Shown: positions 34,836-43,395 of the stretch, piece after piece
Position numbering within the stretch: the stretch's first letter is position 1
Layout: each line of letters opens with the position of its first letter
Assembly (NCBI RefSeq): GCF_002953735.1
Contig: NZ_CP025536.1
Span: 936,001 to 1,000,000, forward strand
Length of the DNA stretch: 64,000 bases
Origin: Streptococcus pluranimalium
GTDB lineage: Bacteria > Bacillota > Bacilli > Lactobacillales > Streptococcaceae
Reading direction: 5' to 3'
Translations under genes and position numbers: made by a program
Notes under the pieces: model-generated
The model's database searches: none
Seen by the model: the letters and a program-made list of their open reading frames with translations, nothing else
What the model was told of the DNA's origin: nothing

Positions 34836-36012
34836 GATAGCTTAAAATAGCTACTAAAGCAGCTTCTGTCCCTGTTTTGAGGGTTGGTTGAATAGCTGGC
34901 GCAAATTTTGGATTGTGGTTGGCATAAATATCCTGATCAGCTGTAAATCCACCAAAGCCCCAATATAAATAAGGAATACCAAGGGCTCTAGGAATGGCAG
35001 AAAAATCCTCAGAAGCCGTCAGTGGTTTGTAATTGATGACCTTTTCGTCACTAAAATATGCTTTAAAGGCACTTGCGACGTGTTCGGTGATTTCAGCATC
35101 ATTGTCTGTTAGTGGGAAACTATCGTAGACGTCAATATCGGGTTCTGTTTCGCAGTTTCCTGCTTGGCATTCTGCGATAGTAATACGTTTAATGGCAGAA
35201 ATTAATTGTTCTTTGACAGTTTCATCGTAAGCACGGATATTCAAACGTAAGATTGCTGTTTCAGGGATGATATTAGCTTGATTTCCTGCCTGGAAAGACC
35301 CTACAGTAACAACAGCGAATTGGAAAGGATCTACTTCACGCGCCACGATGGTCTGTAATTTGGACACAATGGCTGAGCCGATAACGATTGGGTCGATACT
35401 TAAGTTTGGCATGGAACCATGTGCTCCACGACCCTTAATCGTGATTTTCAAAGAAGCTGCTGTCGATAAAAAGGGACCTTCTTTAGTACCAAGATGACCA
35501 GCTTCTGGAGTGGTCAAGACATGCTGAGCGAGGGCTATATCTGGTTTTGGAATTTTCTCAAGCAGACCATCCTCCAACATCGCTTTGGCTCCTGCTGCTA
35601 TCTCTTCACCTGGCTGAAAGAGGGCTATATAGGTACCAGACCAAGCTTCCTTATTATTAGCAAGTGCCCAAGCAGCTCCTAAACTAGCTGTCATATGCAT
35701 ATCATGGCCGCAAGCATGCATAACGCCATCAACTTTAGAAGCATATTCTAAACCAGTTTCTTCGTGAACAGGTAGAGCATCCATATCAGCCCTAAACAGA
35801 ATGGTTGGTCCATCTCCGTTTTCTAAGATTCCAACAAGTCCTCCACCAATCTCTTGCACCTCATAATTTAATTTAGTCAATTCTTCTTTGAGAAAGGCTA
35901 CGGTCTGTTTTTCCTGCATGGATAATTCAGGATTTTGATGTAAGTATTTGTACGTCTTTTCTTGCCAGTCTTTGATGGTATCTAGTGAATCTATAACTGT
36001 TTTGTAGGGCAT
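34822..36012 (-). CDS. M20D-family amidohydrolase (N-acyl-amino-acid hydrolase)
   Basis: This metal-dependent amidase/peptidase of 396 residues carries the first metal motif in RADMDALPV and the second in HACGHDMHM, followed by FQPGEE. The lid/dimerisation domain starts around LKITIKGRGAHGSMP. The C-terminal ASEDFSA supplies another metal ligand. Family members cleave N-acetyl, hippuryl or indole-acetyl amino acids. It is the first gene of the operon with ThrE and the KdgT-like permease, so it may release an amino acid that is then exported. AGGAGG lies upstream of the ATG at 36012. Confidence 0.9.
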   Translation of the reverse strand: MPYKTVIDSLDTIKDWQEKTYKYLHQNPELSMQEKQTVAFLKEELTKLNYEVQEIGGGLVGILENGDGPTILFRADMDALPVHEETGLEYASKVDGVMHACGHDMHMTASLGAAWALANNKEAWSGTYIALFQPGEEIAAGAKAMLEDGLLEKIPKPDIALAQHVLTTPEAGHLGTKEGPFLSTAASLKITIKGRGAHGSMPNLSIDPIVIGSAIVSKLQTIVAREVDPFQFAVVTVGSFQAGNQANIIPETAILRLNIRAYDETVKEQLISAIKRITIAECQAGNCETEPDIDVYDSFPLTDNDAEITEHVASAFKAYFSDEKVINYKPLTASEDFSAIPRALGIPYLYWGFGGFTADQDIYANHNPKFAPAIQPTLKTGTEAALVAILSYLGNK

Positions 36013-36131
36013 AAGGAACCTCCTGTAGATTTTGATATGGTTATTTTAGTATAACATTTCTTAGCCATCTATTGTTGTTAAATAGTTTTAGGATAAGGCT
36101 TCGCCATCTCAAGAATTTGTTCTTTAAATAG

Positions 36132-36160
36132 TTTACAAAGCTGTTATTTTCTTTTAGAAT
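36132..36160 (+). promoter_or_regulatory. Promoter immediately upstream of the NusG-II gene (leaderless candidate)
   Basis: TTTACA (approximately 36132-36137) and TAGAAT (36155-36160) are separated by 17 bases. The GTG start codon follows the -10 by seven bases, about where transcription would begin. Confidence 0.65.
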
Positions 36161-36167
36161 AAATATT

Positions 36168-36617
36168 GTGAAGACTAACAAAACGAAAACAAAACAAGTT
36201 CTAACTTATTTTAAACCCTTTGATTATTTATTAATATCGCTGGCTATTATCCTTTCTTTTCTACCAGCTGCTTGGACAATCTATCAGAAAATTGCGACAC
36301 CGCCATCATCTGGTTTAGTGGCTGTTGTAAAAATTCATGGTAAGGTGGTTGATACCTATGCGCTTGAAGAACAAGGACCGCACTTTGAAAAGACTTATCA
36401 TCCAGATAAAGGTCAATACAATATTGTTGAGGTTGATGGTGATAGTATTCGTGTTAGAGAAGATAATAGTCCTGACCAGATTGCTGTCAAAACAGGATGG
36501 ATTAATCAAGAAGGGCAACTATCTATCTGTCTGCCACATGATTTAATCATTGAAATCCAATCCACGAAAGATTCTTCAACAGAAGAAAATAAAGAAGAAT
36601 TAATTCTTCCGTTGTAA
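36168..36617 (+). CDS. NusG domain II-containing membrane protein (EetA-like)
   Basis: This 149-residue protein has one N-terminal membrane helix (FDYLLISLAIILSFLPAAWTIY) and an extracellular NusG domain II (VAVVKIHGKVVDTYALE...YNIVEVDGDSIRVREDNSPDQIAVKTGWINQEGQLSICLPHDLIIEI). This family includes EetA, encoded with flavin-based extracellular electron transfer genes in Listeria and enterococci. Such a role fits the apbE, prenyltransferase and FMN-binding lipoprotein genes 5-8 kb away. The only start is GTG at 36168, with no Shine-Dalgarno sequence and a promoter directly before it. Confidence 0.82.
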   Translation: MKTNKTKTKQVLTYFKPFDYLLISLAIILSFLPAAWTIYQKIATPPSSGLVAVVKIHGKVVDTYALEEQGPHFEKTYHPDKGQYNIVEVDGDSIRVREDNSPDQIAVKTGWINQEGQLSICLPHDLIIEIQSTKDSSTEENKEELILPL

Positions 36618-36668
36618 GTAAAAGGCATCTCGCTGGCGCTACTTTCCAAAATAGAACTTTTAATAATG

Positions 36669-36711
36669 AAAAGGATTTAGTTTTAAATGACATTGGACTA
36701 AATCCTTTTTT
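36669..36711 (+). terminator. Terminator of the NusG-II gene
   Basis: AAAGGATTTAGT and ACTAAATCCTTT form a perfect 12-bp stem, followed by T residues. Confidence 0.85.
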
Positions 36712-36803
36712 AGTATTTTCAAAACCCCAATTGTCAAATTAAGTTAGACCGTTTATATTGCTCAGAAAAACTTGATAATGGAGTGAGTGATGTTATCGTT
36801 AAA

Positions 36804-36845
36804 AAATCAAAAAAGAAGACAGTAGCCTAAAAAGGATTACTGTCT
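36804..36845 (-). terminator. Terminator of htpA
   Basis: On the minus strand AGACAGTA and TACTGTCT form an 8-bp stem followed by TTCTTTTTTG. Confidence 0.75.
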
Positions 36846-36896
36846 CAGTAAAAATGATTGGCAAAAGTAGTCTTAGCAATAGAATAGGAGAGTAAC

Positions 36897-39506
36897 CTAT
36901 TCTATTGCCGTTGCATCTTCTTCTACCACGCCATCGTCTTCATTTGTTGATTCTGGTGTCTGTTTTTCGACATTAGGCTCCGTTTGAACATCAGTTGATT
37001 GATCTCCTGATGTCGCATTTTCATCTTGGTTATCTGAACTATCGGTCTCACTATCTTGGGATTTTGGTTTAAAGATTGGGAAGTTTACGCGATTGATTGA
37101 TTTCTTTTCACTAGATTTATCATCATTAGATTCATCAGCTTTGATTTTTTTATTTCGTTCAGCCTTGACTTCTTCAGCAACCTTCTTAGCTTGTGCTAGT
37201 TCAGATTCAGATAGTTTTGTGAATGGAATATCTCGCAGAGATCCCCCTTTTGCACGTGGAATGGTATAAGAATCATTCCAAATAATAGTTTGTGGGTCAC
37301 GAATATCTTCTGGATCAAAGATATAGCCATCATTTGTTGCGTAACGCCCTTCTTTGAGTGCTTGTTGTACTTCTTCAATGGTATGAATTATTTGCCAGTT
37401 TTTCATACCTGTACGCTGATCTTTTGGAGTTGAGCCAGCGATATATTTGATTTTGTTAGCATTGAATGTTTTTTTGTCATTATGCCCAGGATCAATCCAG
37501 GCATCAGGGCGTACTTCAGGATGTTGCATGAGGTATTTAACCGTTGCAATTTGTTCCTTCTTCATGTCTTTGTAAAAGGCGATATGTATATGATCAATAT
37601 GAGGAATAACAAAACGATCTCCTAAATCAACTGTTGCGTTTTCTGCATGGAGTGGAATATCATCGAGATTGACATATAGTCCTGGCTCTAATTCACCTTC
37701 TTTTGGTGCGACAATATCATATTTATAGTCTCCATTTTTTAATTCAGCGAGTTTTAATTCTGCAAATGCACGTTGTGTATTATCTAATTGTTTCTCATCA
37801 TAGATATATTCTTTACCATCCTTAAGAAGGATAAATGAGCCATCTTTCTTGTTGATGACGTTGTTTGCATCAAAGGCTGGTTTTTGGCCAGTTTTTTTAA
37901 CTTGCTTATCTTTTTCGATAGCAACTTTTTCGTTATTTTCTGTTACCCATTCGGCAACTTGATCTAGTTCATACTGCTCAAGCTCTCTAAATGGAACCTC
38001 ATGAAAATGATTGCCATGCTTTGCAGTAACACCAGAGCTATCAACTTCAATAATAGAGCCTTTAGAGAAAACATAACCATCGTCTGTATCATAAGGTTTA
38101 CCATCAAAACCTTTTGGACTAGCTTCGATTTCCTTACCTAAGAATGTATGGATAACTTTCTTAACGACTTGGTCTGATTTATTTTTAGGTTTATCTGATG
38201 TCTTAGTTGGCTTATTTTGTTTGGTATTATTAGCTTTAGGAGGTGTTTTCTTATTGTTTGTTTGGTCTTTATGCTTATGATTGCTATTTTGTCGCTTACT
38301 GATGTCGTTAGCTGATGGTATCTTTTGCCCATTTGATTTAGCGCTCAATACAGCTTCTGTAGCTTCAATTTCTTCTCGTGTTAATTGATTAAACGGGATG
38401 ATATGGAAATGATCTCCATGTGGAATAACATAACCAAAATTTTTTTTCTTTGTTACTTGACGCGGATCAAATACTAAACCATCCTTTTCAGTATGTCGTC
38501 TATTTTTTGGTAATTTGTACCAAGCATTTAATTTTTGTTCTAAGTAAGACAACTGATTATTAGATGAAGGGTTATGACTATGGGAGATGCGTTCGCCACT
38601 ATTTAAGACATTTCCATTACCATAATTAGCACTGTCCTTATTAGGATAACTAGCACCAAGATGGACACTGTTACCGTTCTTATCCTTAACAACCATCTGT
38701 TTAGTAACAGGTGCAGTGGCATTTCCTCCGCGACTAGTAGAGGACACTGCTGTTACTTTTTTACTACTTCCCTTAAGGTAATCATTAGCTGCTGCTAATT
38801 CCCAACCTGCTAAATCACCTTTTGGAACATAGTGGAAATGGTCTCCATGTGAGACAATGAAGGCATCTCCAGTATCTTCAACAATACTCTCAGGTGTAAA
38901 GACATAGCCGTCGTCGGTGGTATAACGCCCCTGTGCATTCCGGTGTCCTGAACCAGAGAAGATATTGTCTGACTTATTAGCTTTTCCACTGCTGCCACTT
39001 TTACCATTAGAAGCTTGTTGTTCTTTAATTTCTTCTTTGGTACGGACACTATCCCGAACATTGGGATCTTTTAAGTATAGGTAGTATTGACCATTTACTT
39101 TAATAATGAAACCATCCTTATGCTCACTAATAATATCAGATTGTCGTAACTGATAGTTAGGATCGTCCATAAGCAATTCTTCACTGATTAAGGCATCGAA
39201 TGGAACTTTACCGCTATAGTAATGGAAATGGTCACCATGTGAGGTGACATAGCCATCATCTGTAATTTTAACAACGATTTGCTCAGCATCAATACCTTCT
39301 TCAGCGTTTAATTTTTTAGTCTGTTCAGCTGCAGGTCCACTGGCAGTAGCATCTTTAGCGATTTGCTCCACACCATCAATATACTTAATACCTTCATCGT
39401 CTCTGGCTTGATAGGCAGTAATAGCAAAACCAGTACCTAATAGTAAGGCGGCAGATAGGCTACCGACTATCAGTGCTTTTTTATGTTTAATAGTCATTGA
39501 TATCAT
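36897..39506 (-). CDS. htpA: Histidine triad surface protein (Pht/HtpA family)
   Basis: This large surface protein of 869 residues carries five HxxHxH zinc-binding motifs at about residues 90-95 (HGDHFH), 220-225 (HGDHFH), 363-368 (HGDHFH), 497-502 (HGNHFH) and 636-641 (HIDHIH). Each repeat also has a DDGY or DGxVF segment. The N-terminus is a signal peptide without a lipobox or LPXTG anchor. Lys/Thr/Asn-rich linkers (about 400-450) and an acidic Ser/Thr/Glu-rich C-terminus are low complexity. It lies downstream of lmb; Pht proteins store or deliver zinc to AdcAII/Lmb and also bind complement factors. An alternative ATG is at 39497; the first has closer spacing to AAAGGA. Confidence 0.93.
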   Translation of the reverse strand: MISMTIKHKKALIVGSLSAALLLGTGFAITAYQARDDEGIKYIDGVEQIAKDATASGPAAEQTKKLNAEEGIDAEQIVVKITDDGYVTSHGDHFHYYSGKVPFDALISEELLMDDPNYQLRQSDIISEHKDGFIIKVNGQYYLYLKDPNVRDSVRTKEEIKEQQASNGKSGSSGKANKSDNIFSGSGHRNAQGRYTTDDGYVFTPESIVEDTGDAFIVSHGDHFHYVPKGDLAGWELAAANDYLKGSSKKVTAVSSTSRGGNATAPVTKQMVVKDKNGNSVHLGASYPNKDSANYGNGNVLNSGERISHSHNPSSNNQLSYLEQKLNAWYKLPKNRRHTEKDGLVFDPRQVTKKKNFGYVIPHGDHFHIIPFNQLTREEIEATEAVLSAKSNGQKIPSANDISKRQNSNHKHKDQTNNKKTPPKANNTKQNKPTKTSDKPKNKSDQVVKKVIHTFLGKEIEASPKGFDGKPYDTDDGYVFSKGSIIEVDSSGVTAKHGNHFHEVPFRELEQYELDQVAEWVTENNEKVAIEKDKQVKKTGQKPAFDANNVINKKDGSFILLKDGKEYIYDEKQLDNTQRAFAELKLAELKNGDYKYDIVAPKEGELEPGLYVNLDDIPLHAENATVDLGDRFVIPHIDHIHIAFYKDMKKEQIATVKYLMQHPEVRPDAWIDPGHNDKKTFNANKIKYIAGSTPKDQRTGMKNWQIIHTIEEVQQALKEGRYATNDGYIFDPEDIRDPQTIIWNDSYTIPRAKGGSLRDIPFTKLSESELAQAKKVAEEVKAERNKKIKADESNDDKSSEKKSINRVNFPIFKPKSQDSETDSSDNQDENATSGDQSTDVQTEPNVEKQTPESTNEDDGVVEEDATAIE

Positions 39507-39852
39507 TTATTCCTTTCATTTTATTAAAGAGTAAGACTATATGACAAAGTGTTTTCTTAGCTATTTGGAGATATCTTGGAAATGATATCAAACCTCATAT
39601 TTTTTTATTTTTTATCAGAAAGCAATATCAGTGATTGAATCAGATTTTAGTCTATTGTTGTTAGTTTATCCAAGCTTAATGATTATGCGATTATCTATCA
39701 TCTTAAATGTCTATAGCAACTTGCTGTTCATTGATGTTTTGTGCTTCTACTAATCAACTTCTTCGTATCACTAGTAGAAAAAATAAAGTGTTCCCCAATT
39801 TTCGGCTTTAGTTCTGGAGAACATTTATATCCCAAGCAAAAAGCTCCCCTAG
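39507..39852. other. Intergenic region between lmb and htpA with a terminator
   Basis: The 346-base gap has no gene. On the minus strand TGTTCTCCA and TGGGGAACA pair (39779-39823), followed by a T-rich run, which should end part of the lmb transcript. The remaining 270 bases would hold a separate htpA promoter, but I see no strong -35/-10 pair or AdcR box. Confidence 0.55.
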
Positions 39853-40788
39853 CTACTTTTCTGCTAAATCATTGGCAATTATATCTAAAGTTTTATCTAG
39901 ATTTTCCAAAAAGGTCTTATCATTTTGAGGGTCTGCTTCTAACGGATCTAATGTTTTGACTACCACACCTGTTGCATCTGCGATAACTTTTGCTTTCTTA
40001 TTAGACGTCTGAGGTTCTGCAAAAATTGTTTTGATCTTATTTTCTTTAACAAACTCTAAAATCTCAGCAATTCGACGTGGACTTGGTTCCTCATCCTCAA
40101 TTCCAGCAATACCTAATTGATTCAACTGATAGCGGTTAGCAATGTAACTAAATGCTGTATGCTGTGTTACAAAAGTACGCTTCTTAATATTTTTAAAACG
40201 CTTGTCGTATTTAGCAAGCAGGTCCAAAGCCCTATTTTGGAATTCCTTGGCATTATCAAGATATTTTTGTTTATTCTTAGGATCAATTTCCCCAAGTTTT
40301 TCAGCGATGATTCCTGCTTCATCCGAAATAAGTTGTGGATCCAACCAGGAATGTGGATCATATAAAGATTTTTCATCGATACCATCTGTTGCTTCGATGT
40401 CTTCAAGACCTTTAACTTTCTGTAATTGGATACCGTCAGTACCTTCAATAATTTTAACAGTCGTTTTTTCAAAGTTTTCTTTTAAATTTTTTGTCCACCC
40501 TTCAAGTGTGCTTGAATGATACACAAAAACATCTGCATCATTAATGGCTCTAACATCAGCAGGCGAAGGCTCGAAAGAATGGATGCCATTTCTTGAGCCA
40601 ATCATACGAACATCATTGATATCGCCAGCAATTTCTTGAGTTATAGCATAAATAGGATAGAAACTCGTCACAATTGATAATTCTTTTTTCTTGGGATTTA
40701 AAACAGTATCACCACGGCTGCAAGCACCTAAAAAAATGAGGCTAATCATTATCAAATAAATACATGCCTTAACCCTTATTTTTCTCAT
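39853..40788 (-). CDS. lmb: Zinc-binding lipoprotein AdcAII/Lmb (laminin-binding)
   Basis: This cluster A-I zinc-binding lipoprotein of 311 residues has a signal peptide ending with the lipobox IFLGAC, then the metal-binding domain. Zinc ligands are His in NGIHSFEPSPADV, His in DPHSWLDPQL, His in VTQHTAFSYIANRY and the C-terminal acid in the TLDPLEAD region. Proteins of this family deliver zinc to the AdcBC transporter and bind laminin. It precedes htpA, and an AdcR box lies about 300 bases upstream, so zinc limitation should induce both. Confidence 0.94.
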   Translation of the reverse strand: MRKIRVKACIYLIMISLIFLGACSRGDTVLNPKKKELSIVTSFYPIYAITQEIAGDINDVRMIGSRNGIHSFEPSPADVRAINDADVFVYHSSTLEGWTKNLKENFEKTTVKIIEGTDGIQLQKVKGLEDIEATDGIDEKSLYDPHSWLDPQLISDEAGIIAEKLGEIDPKNKQKYLDNAKEFQNRALDLLAKYDKRFKNIKKRTFVTQHTAFSYIANRYQLNQLGIAGIEDEEPSPRRIAEILEFVKENKIKTIFAEPQTSNKKAKVIADATGVVVKTLDPLEADPQNDKTFLENLDKTLDIIANDLAEK

Positions 40789-41090
40789 TCCATCAACTCC
40801 TAATCTTTTGGAATCGTAATTCTTTTACGATACTATCAAAATACCTAACAATATCTTTTACACAATAAACAGGTAAATTTTTTATTAGAATACAAAATAA
40901 ATTAGTGTCTTGTTCTATTCAATGTGATGTCTTTTGATAAGGATTAATGTCATTGCAGCAAAAATCAACTTTAAGACACTATTCATTATATTTAAGAACT
41001 GTTGAAACTTTGTTTATTATTCTAGAGGCAATTTATTTGATGATTATTTTTCACCACAAGATGCCGTTAGGATTTTGTTTTTACAATTAA
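40789..41090. other. Long untranslated leader region of lmb
   Basis: About 300 bases between the AdcR-controlled promoter and lmb contain no gene on either strand. A CGTAA/TTACG hairpin lies shortly before the lmb ribosome site. The length is unusual for a streptococcal leader. Confidence 0.45.
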
Positions 41091-41129
41091 GTTAACCGGT
41101 TAACTATTGAAGTTTATCAAAAAATGCAA
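41091..41129 (-). promoter_or_regulatory. AdcR zinc-repressor box and candidate promoter of lmb
   Basis: GTTAACCGGTTAAC (41091-41104) is a perfect palindrome containing TTAACCGGTTAA, which fits the AdcR consensus TTAACYRGTTAA. On the minus strand TTGCAT (41129-41124), 17 bases and TAGTTA (41106-41101) would place the operator over the -10 box and start site. Confidence 0.85.
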
Positions 41130-41183
41130 AAACTAGCAAGCATAAATTCATAATAAAAACAACATAAGGGTAAAAACAAAGCT

Positions 41184-41222
41184 AAAAGGACTAGTTCTGT
41201 GCAATACAGAACTAATCCTTTT
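41184..41222. terminator. Bidirectional terminator between lmb and the prenyltransferase
   Basis: AAAAGGACTAGTTCTGT and ACAGAACTAATCCTTTT pair over about 17 bp with one mismatch and have A/T tracts on both sides. It ends the menA-like gene on the minus strand. Confidence 0.85.
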
Positions 41223-41274
41223 CCTTGTTTGTCCAGATTTTTGAAGCCAGTAGACTATGAAATGAGTGTTTTTC

Positions 41275-42237
41275 TTAAAGATGAAAAATGATGGCTATGA
41301 GTAGGGTGACAAGATACATGATTGAAAAGAGAACGAAGTTTTTTATGGACATGACAAAGGTTAAACGTTTTATCTGCTCTTTTTGAAAAGCTTTGAGATG
41401 TTTAGCGTATAGTGGTATGATAACTACTCCTGCTACCCCAACTAGAGGTATTTGCCCAAAAATAATACCTAAGTACCAGACTACCCATGGCAAAATACTT
41501 AAGAGAGTATAGAGTTTTATACCATTTTCTTTGCCAATGTAATAGATCAGTGTCTGACGCTCATTTTTAAGGTCTTGCTCAAAATCACAAAGATTATTGG
41601 CTAACATGATATTTGCGATAAGGCAGACAAAAGGTAAGCTTAACCAAAAGATAATCATCGTCTCAAGCCAATGCCAATCAATGCTCATCACGGGTCCTGC
41701 CCAATGGCTGGTTAATAAACCGTCAGGATTTTGCACAAAAATCGCTAGGAAAAAGATTCCAAATCCCATGGTAATCCCGGAAAAAGGTTCTCCAAGTGGT
41801 AAACGAGAGAGGGGAAATGGTCCAAAGGTATAGAAAATCCCGATCAGGAAACACAGTCCTCCGATAGGAAGTAAGAGGATATCTGTTCGATAGACGAGCA
41901 CTAAAGAAACGAGTGATGCAAAAATAAGTAAGGCGATGATAATCTTAACCATTTGCTTGTAGTCAAGATTATGTTTGCCGATGACGTTATCTTTTCTCTG
42001 ATAAGCCATATCGACCGCTTTTTTATAATCCATAGTGTTATTGATTGCTGTGGTACACATATCAAAGCTAAGAACAGCTAAGACGAATAAGATAGTACTT
42101 AGAAGATTAAATCGTTGGTAATGAAAAACCGACCAAAAGATCCCAATAAGCATGGGAAAAAAACTGGCTACTTTTGTTCGTAATTCAACAAATTCAAGAA
42201 AGATAGGTAAGGTGAGATGTTTATTTTTCGGTGACAA
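41275..42237 (-). CDS. menA: UbiA-family prenyltransferase (MenA/DmkA-like)
   Basis: This membrane prenyltransferase of 320 residues attaches a polyprenyl chain to 1,4-dihydroxy-2-naphthoate to make demethylmenaquinone. The two Asp motifs are NNTMDYKKAVD and NNLCDFEQDLKNE, with about eight membrane helices. Streptococci lack the full menaquinone pathway, so a lone MenA implies use of external naphthoate, as known for related lactic acid bacteria and for DmkA of the electron-transfer locus. The TTG start has AGGAG seven bases upstream and overlaps the apbE 3' end by 17 bases. Confidence 0.9.
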   Translation of the reverse strand: MSPKNKHLTLPIFLEFVELRTKVASFFPMLIGIFWSVFHYQRFNLLSTILFVLAVLSFDMCTTAINNTMDYKKAVDMAYQRKDNVIGKHNLDYKQMVKIIIALLIFASLVSLVLVYRTDILLLPIGGLCFLIGIFYTFGPFPLSRLPLGEPFSGITMGFGIFFLAIFVQNPDGLLTSHWAGPVMSIDWHWLETMIIFWLSLPFVCLIANIMLANNLCDFEQDLKNERQTLIYYIGKENGIKLYTLLSILPWVVWYLGIIFGQIPLVGVAGVVIIPLYAKHLKAFQKEQIKRLTFVMSIKNFVLFSIMYLVTLLIAIIFHL

Positions 42238-43282
42238 GGTGGTACTCCTTATTTCTTAATGTAAAGTTATCTTTAAGCCCCTTACTAATGTGAATCCCAT
42301 TTTCTTTATCAATAAAGACAGCTTCGACCCCTTCCATATCATCAATCAGCTTGATGCCGTCTTTAATGCCTAGTATAAATAAAGAGGTAGATAATTCATC
42401 TCCCTGAAGGGAAGTTTTTGTGAAGACAGTGACGCCAGAGATGTCATTTTCAACGGGATAGCCTGTCTTAGGATCCATGATATGGTGATATCGTTTACCG
42501 TCTTTCTCAATGTATCGTTCATAAATCCCTGAAGTTACGATAGAACTATCTTTAACATGAACTGATCCCACAGTATCTCCACGAACTTCGTCTGGATTTT
42601 GAACCCCGATGTTCCAACCTTTGGGATCATTGGGTGATTTTCCAATAGTAAGAACGTTCCCACCTAAATTGATAATAGCTGTTGTGATACCATGTTTTTT
42701 GAAGATTTTTTTGACGCCATCAGCGATATAACCTTTTGAAATTGCGCCAAGTTCTAAGGTCATTCCTTTTTTGATATAGACGGTCTTCTTCTTTTTGTCT
42801 AAGGTAATATCCTTGTAGTTGATGTAGGGCAGTGCGTTCTTGATTTCTTGATCGCCTGGTACCCTAGCAACGTCATCCCCGATTCGCCAAAGATTGGTTA
42901 CGGCTCCAATAGAGACGTCAAACTTTCCTTGGCTTTTTTTAGACATACCTTGTGCTGCTTCGATGATTTCGAAAGTTCTAGGATCGACCTTGACGGCTTT
43001 TTTGCCAGCAGCTTGATTGATTCGATAGACATCTGCTCCTTTTAAGTTGGTTGATAGCAGTTTTTCCATATTTTTGATGTAATCAATAGCTTCATCCATG
43101 ACTTTTTCTTGGTTCTCATGATAGATGCTTAATTGAACAACGGTGTGTAATAGGGACTCCGTCCGTGTTTCAGGATCTTTGACAACAGGTAAACTTTGCT
43201 TATCATTTGCCGATTTCTGACATCCTACTAAGGTCATTACAGAGACTAGGAGGATAAGGAATGGCCACAATTTTCGTTTCAT
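42221..43282 (-). CDS. apbE: FAD:protein FMN transferase ApbE (FmnB-like lipoprotein)
   Basis: This exported flavin transferase couples FMN from FAD to Ser/Thr of target proteins. The N-terminus is a lipoprotein signal (VMTLVGC). ApbE motifs include SIGAVTNLWRIG, LELGAISKGYIADGV, AIINLGGNVLTIG, VTSGIYERYIEKDGKRYHHIMDPKTGYPV and the Mg2+ site region TSLQGDELSTSLFI. About 353 residues from ATG 43282; a TTG at 43291 is an alternative. It lies between the FMN-binding lipoprotein, its likely substrate, and menA, forming a small electron-transfer cluster. Confidence 0.93.
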   Translation of the reverse strand: MKRKLWPFLILLVSVMTLVGCQKSANDKQSLPVVKDPETRTESLLHTVVQLSIYHENQEKVMDEAIDYIKNMEKLLSTNLKGADVYRINQAAGKKAVKVDPRTFEIIEAAQGMSKKSQGKFDVSIGAVTNLWRIGDDVARVPGDQEIKNALPYINYKDITLDKKKKTVYIKKGMTLELGAISKGYIADGVKKIFKKHGITTAIINLGGNVLTIGKSPNDPKGWNIGVQNPDEVRGDTVGSVHVKDSSIVTSGIYERYIEKDGKRYHHIMDPKTGYPVENDISGVTVFTKTSLQGDELSTSLFILGIKDGIKLIDDMEGVEAVFIDKENGIHISKGLKDNFTLRNKEYHLVTEK

Positions 43283-43326
43283 AACTTCCAATTTCCTTTC
43301 TACATAGTAAGAATATCACAAGAAAA

Positions 43327-43374
43327 AGAGTGAAACAAGCTCTTTCTTATCGAAATGGAGACTTGTCTCACTCT
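43327..43374 (-). terminator. Terminator between the FMN-binding lipoprotein and apbE
   Basis: On the minus strand AGAGTGA(G)ACAAG pairs with CTTGT(T)TCACTCT and is followed by TTTTTC. Confidence 0.7.
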
Positions 43375-43395
43375 AAGCTATATAACATTTCTCGA

